Assembly: GCA_032622095.1 (NCBI GenBank)
Contig: CP136064.1
Location: forward strand, 115,120,004-115,184,003
Reading direction: 5' to 3'
DNA from: Siphonodentalium dalli
Taxonomy: Eukaryota; Mollusca; Scaphopoda; Gadilida; Siphonodentaliidae
DNA: 64,000 nucleotides
The notes beneath the pieces are model-generated. The model was not told the DNA's origin. It was given only the letters and a program-made list of their open reading frames with translations, and searched no databases. Positions 62,243 to 64,000 of this stretch are shown here, piece by piece. Numbering within the stretch: the stretch's first letter is position 1; each line of letters opens with the position of its first letter. Position numbers and translations under genes: made by a program.

Positions 62243-62545
62243 AGGTACTCAAAACCTGTTATTTATCAACATTTTGTACAATGAAATTTTGCCGGTTTGT
62301 CATATATCTGACACAAAAAAGCCACTTGATTTTAGAGTTATCCATCTTCATCTGCTACTTGGTCTTCTCATCGAATTTTACTGGGCCACTAAATATTCCA
62401 GGTGGTTAAAAATAATAGATTTAGAAAATCGATATCTGCTCACTCTGAGCTTTGATGAATGGGTTCCTCGATTTGAATAAAATATTTTTTACACCCGAAG
62501 CCAAATAAATAGTAACTGAGGGATGCTTAATCGGATCGAGTACCT
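62243..62545. mobile_element. TTAA-flanked MITE, second copy of the 2588 family
   Basis: Starts AGGTACTCAAAACC and ends ATCGGATCGAGTACCT, flanked by TTAA (62239-62242, 62546-62549). Shares CACTTGATTTTAGAGTTATC and CTCACTCTGAGCTTTGA with 2588-3033. The left arm is largely diverged or replaced. Confidence 0.78.
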
Positions 62546-62728
62546 TTAATAGTAAGGTGTGATTTGTTGAAAAGGTTGGTGTCAGGATTTATGAAAATAG
62601 ATAATCGCTATCGCCAAGGTATGGGTTAAACATCTCCTGATCGTGATCGGCCTCTCGTTTATATATGGGAACATACTAGAATGGATTGCCATTTTCTTGA
62701 AAATAAGAACTTACAAGTTTATAGTATA

Positions 62729-63340
62729 ATTATACGCCCCGCAACGAAGTTAGGGGGGTATACTGGAGTCAGCTTGTCCGTCCGTCATCCGTCCGTCGTC
62801 CGTCCATGGACACAAATTTGTCCGGAGTTTTTCTCAGTCGCTTTTTGATCAATTTCCGTGAAACTTGGCACAGACATCAACCACCATGGGAACCTGTGCA
62901 CCTGCGATTATGACGTCTGTCAGACTTTTTTTGCTGGAGTTATCCCCCCTTTTTCGACTTAGAAATTTTCGCAACATGTATACTTTTGTCCGAGCTTTTA
63001 TTCCTACATTTTTCGGTCAATTTTTTAAAAACGTGGCACAGATATTTAGTACCATGGGAACCTTTGCACCTGCGATTATGACGTCTGTCCGACATATTTT
63101 GTGTGGAGTTATTCCCCTTTTTCGACTTAGAATTTTTTTCGCAACATACATAATTTTGTCCAAGCTTTTATTCCTACATTTTTGGGTCAATAGGTTTAAG
63201 ATTAGGGTTATAGTTGTACACCTGCAATGGGAACTGTTATTTTATTATTTTAACTAAAGGTTTACTGACATGTGAAACATCTTAGTATTTTAAAAACAGG
63301 GGGGTATCCGTAGTCCCATTGGGACAGTCACACCTCTAGT
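62729..63340. mobile_element. Tandem-repeat element of the GTCCCAATGGGAC family
   Basis: Reverse copy of the family at 19510-20619: starts GCCCCGCAACGAAGTTAGGG with (GTCC)n, then about three core units (GTGAAACTTGGCACAGACAT, GTTATCCCCCCTTTTTCGAC), and ends GTCCCATTGGGACAGTCACA then CCTCTAGT. The 130-aa frame across it is repeat-derived. Confidence 0.8.
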
Positions 63341-63349
63341 TATTAATGT

Positions 63350-63770
63350 TTTTGAATGCAGCGAAAGATCTTATTAGATGTGCTTACAATGAGTGTGAAT
63401 ACTAATCACGCTGCCAATATTATTCATTGTTATGGAATGCGGCGAAAGATCTTATGATATGTGTTTACGAGTGTGAATACTGATCAACTTATAATATTAT
63501 TCATGTTATGGAATGCGGCGAAAGATCTTATGATATGTGTTTACGAGTGTGAATACTGATCAACTTATAATATTATTCATGTTATGGAATGTGGTGAAAA
63601 ATCTTATGAGATATGTTTATGATGTTAATACTAATTATGCTGATACCACAGTTGCTCTAAAACTGCTAACAGTTTGTTTTTTTCAAGAATGGCATCTGTA
63701 TAAACAAGAGAGCTCTTACTAATTACCACCTGCCTTCTTGATCACACCTCGTTGGGAATTCGTGAGTTGT
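63350..63770. repeat. Tandem repeat related to 45980-46215 in reverse
   Basis: About four ~80-bp units with ATGCGGCGAAAGATCTTATG and GAGTGTGAATACTGATC, followed by AAGAGAGCTCTTACTAATTA and TTCTTGATCACACCT. The same words occur inverted in the MULE interior (45980-46215 and 50170-50400), which shows that this repeat exists outside the MULE. Confidence 0.75.
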
Positions 63771-64000
63771 TTTTATGTTTACCCATACCATAGTATGGTA
63801 AATATAGTGTCGTTGTCCGGATTGACCACTCGCCGTTAGTCCATCCGTCTGTCTGTCTGTCTGTAGACACTTTATGCATGGTGCGATAACTGAAATATTT
63901 TCTATCTGATCAGAACCAAATTTTGTATATGAATTTCTCAGCACAAAAGACAGATCGAGTTCGAAATTGGGTTTGATCCAAGTTTATTTTTACGGAGTTA
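63771..64000. mobile_element. Start of another hairpin-ended tandem-repeat element
   Basis: Begins TTTACCCATACCATAGTATGGTAAA, a hairpin, then GTCGTTGTCCGGATTGACCA, a (GTCT)n tract and a first unit with CAAATTTTGTATATGAATTT and GATCGAGTTCGAAATTGGGT. Runs off the window edge. Confidence 0.65.

Noticed and set aside
61974-62480. 168-aa open frame, the longest in the window
   Set aside because: It begins in a truncated satellite element and ends in a TTAA MITE; hydrophobic AT-rich translation with no domain or splice context.
63350-63600. Three repeated ~80-bp units as a possible regulatory array of a gene beyond the edge
   Set aside because: The same sequence occurs inverted inside the MULE at two places, so it is dispersed repeat DNA.

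Overview
The window is AT-rich animal nuclear DNA: one long spliced kinase gene set in dense transposable-element debris. Large introns with clean GT/AG ends, many miniature transposons, and tandem-repeat elements with hairpin ends suggest a marine invertebrate. The roughly 160-bp tandem cores between conserved ends recall the pearl / Helentron-associated elements of bivalves, so a mollusc or other lophotrochozoan is my best guess. Other marine phyla are not excluded.

The main gene is ribosomal protein S6 kinase (p70 S6K / RPS6KB) on the minus strand. I reconstructed all 16 coding exons from 51394 (start codon) to 12735 (stop). Every splice junction is GT/AG, phases agree throughout, and the CDS is 1485 nt (494 aa; human p70 S6K1 is 502 aa). 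All diagnostic parts are present: TOS motif FDIEL, glycine loop, catalytic Lys103, YRD and DFG motifs, T-loop Thr232, turn-motif Ser374, hydrophobic-motif Thr392. A divergent plus-strand first exon starts at 51643, 248 bp from the S6K start codon; it resembles the N-terminus of selenoprotein H, and the rest of that gene is not seen here.

Layout: 1-12.7 kb is the region downstream of S6K, with hAT-type and TTAA-flanked MITEs and an unexplained GC-rich block (6.64-7.31 kb). From 12.7 to 39.8 kb lie exons 16 to 2, whose introns carry MITEs, two pogo/Tigger-like elements, tandem-repeat elements and satellite arrays. From 39.8 to 51.3 kb is intron 1, with a nested stack: a possible Harbinger/ISL2EU-like element enclosing a 6.3-kb Mutator-like (MULE) element, whose transposase exon is broken by a hAT element, plus further MITEs. 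From 51.3 to 51.8 kb is the shared divergent promoter. From 52 to 64 kb there are palindrome arrays, a 7.4-kb array of a ~161-bp satellite, and more repeats.

Most noteworthy: four tandem copies of the exon 11 splice-donor region in intron 11; a MITE 24 bp from the exon 9 acceptor; a satellite whose every unit carries a YY1-like AAGATGGC motif; three insertions dated or proven by matched target-site duplications or internal empty sites; and inverted palindrome arrays flanking the big satellite.
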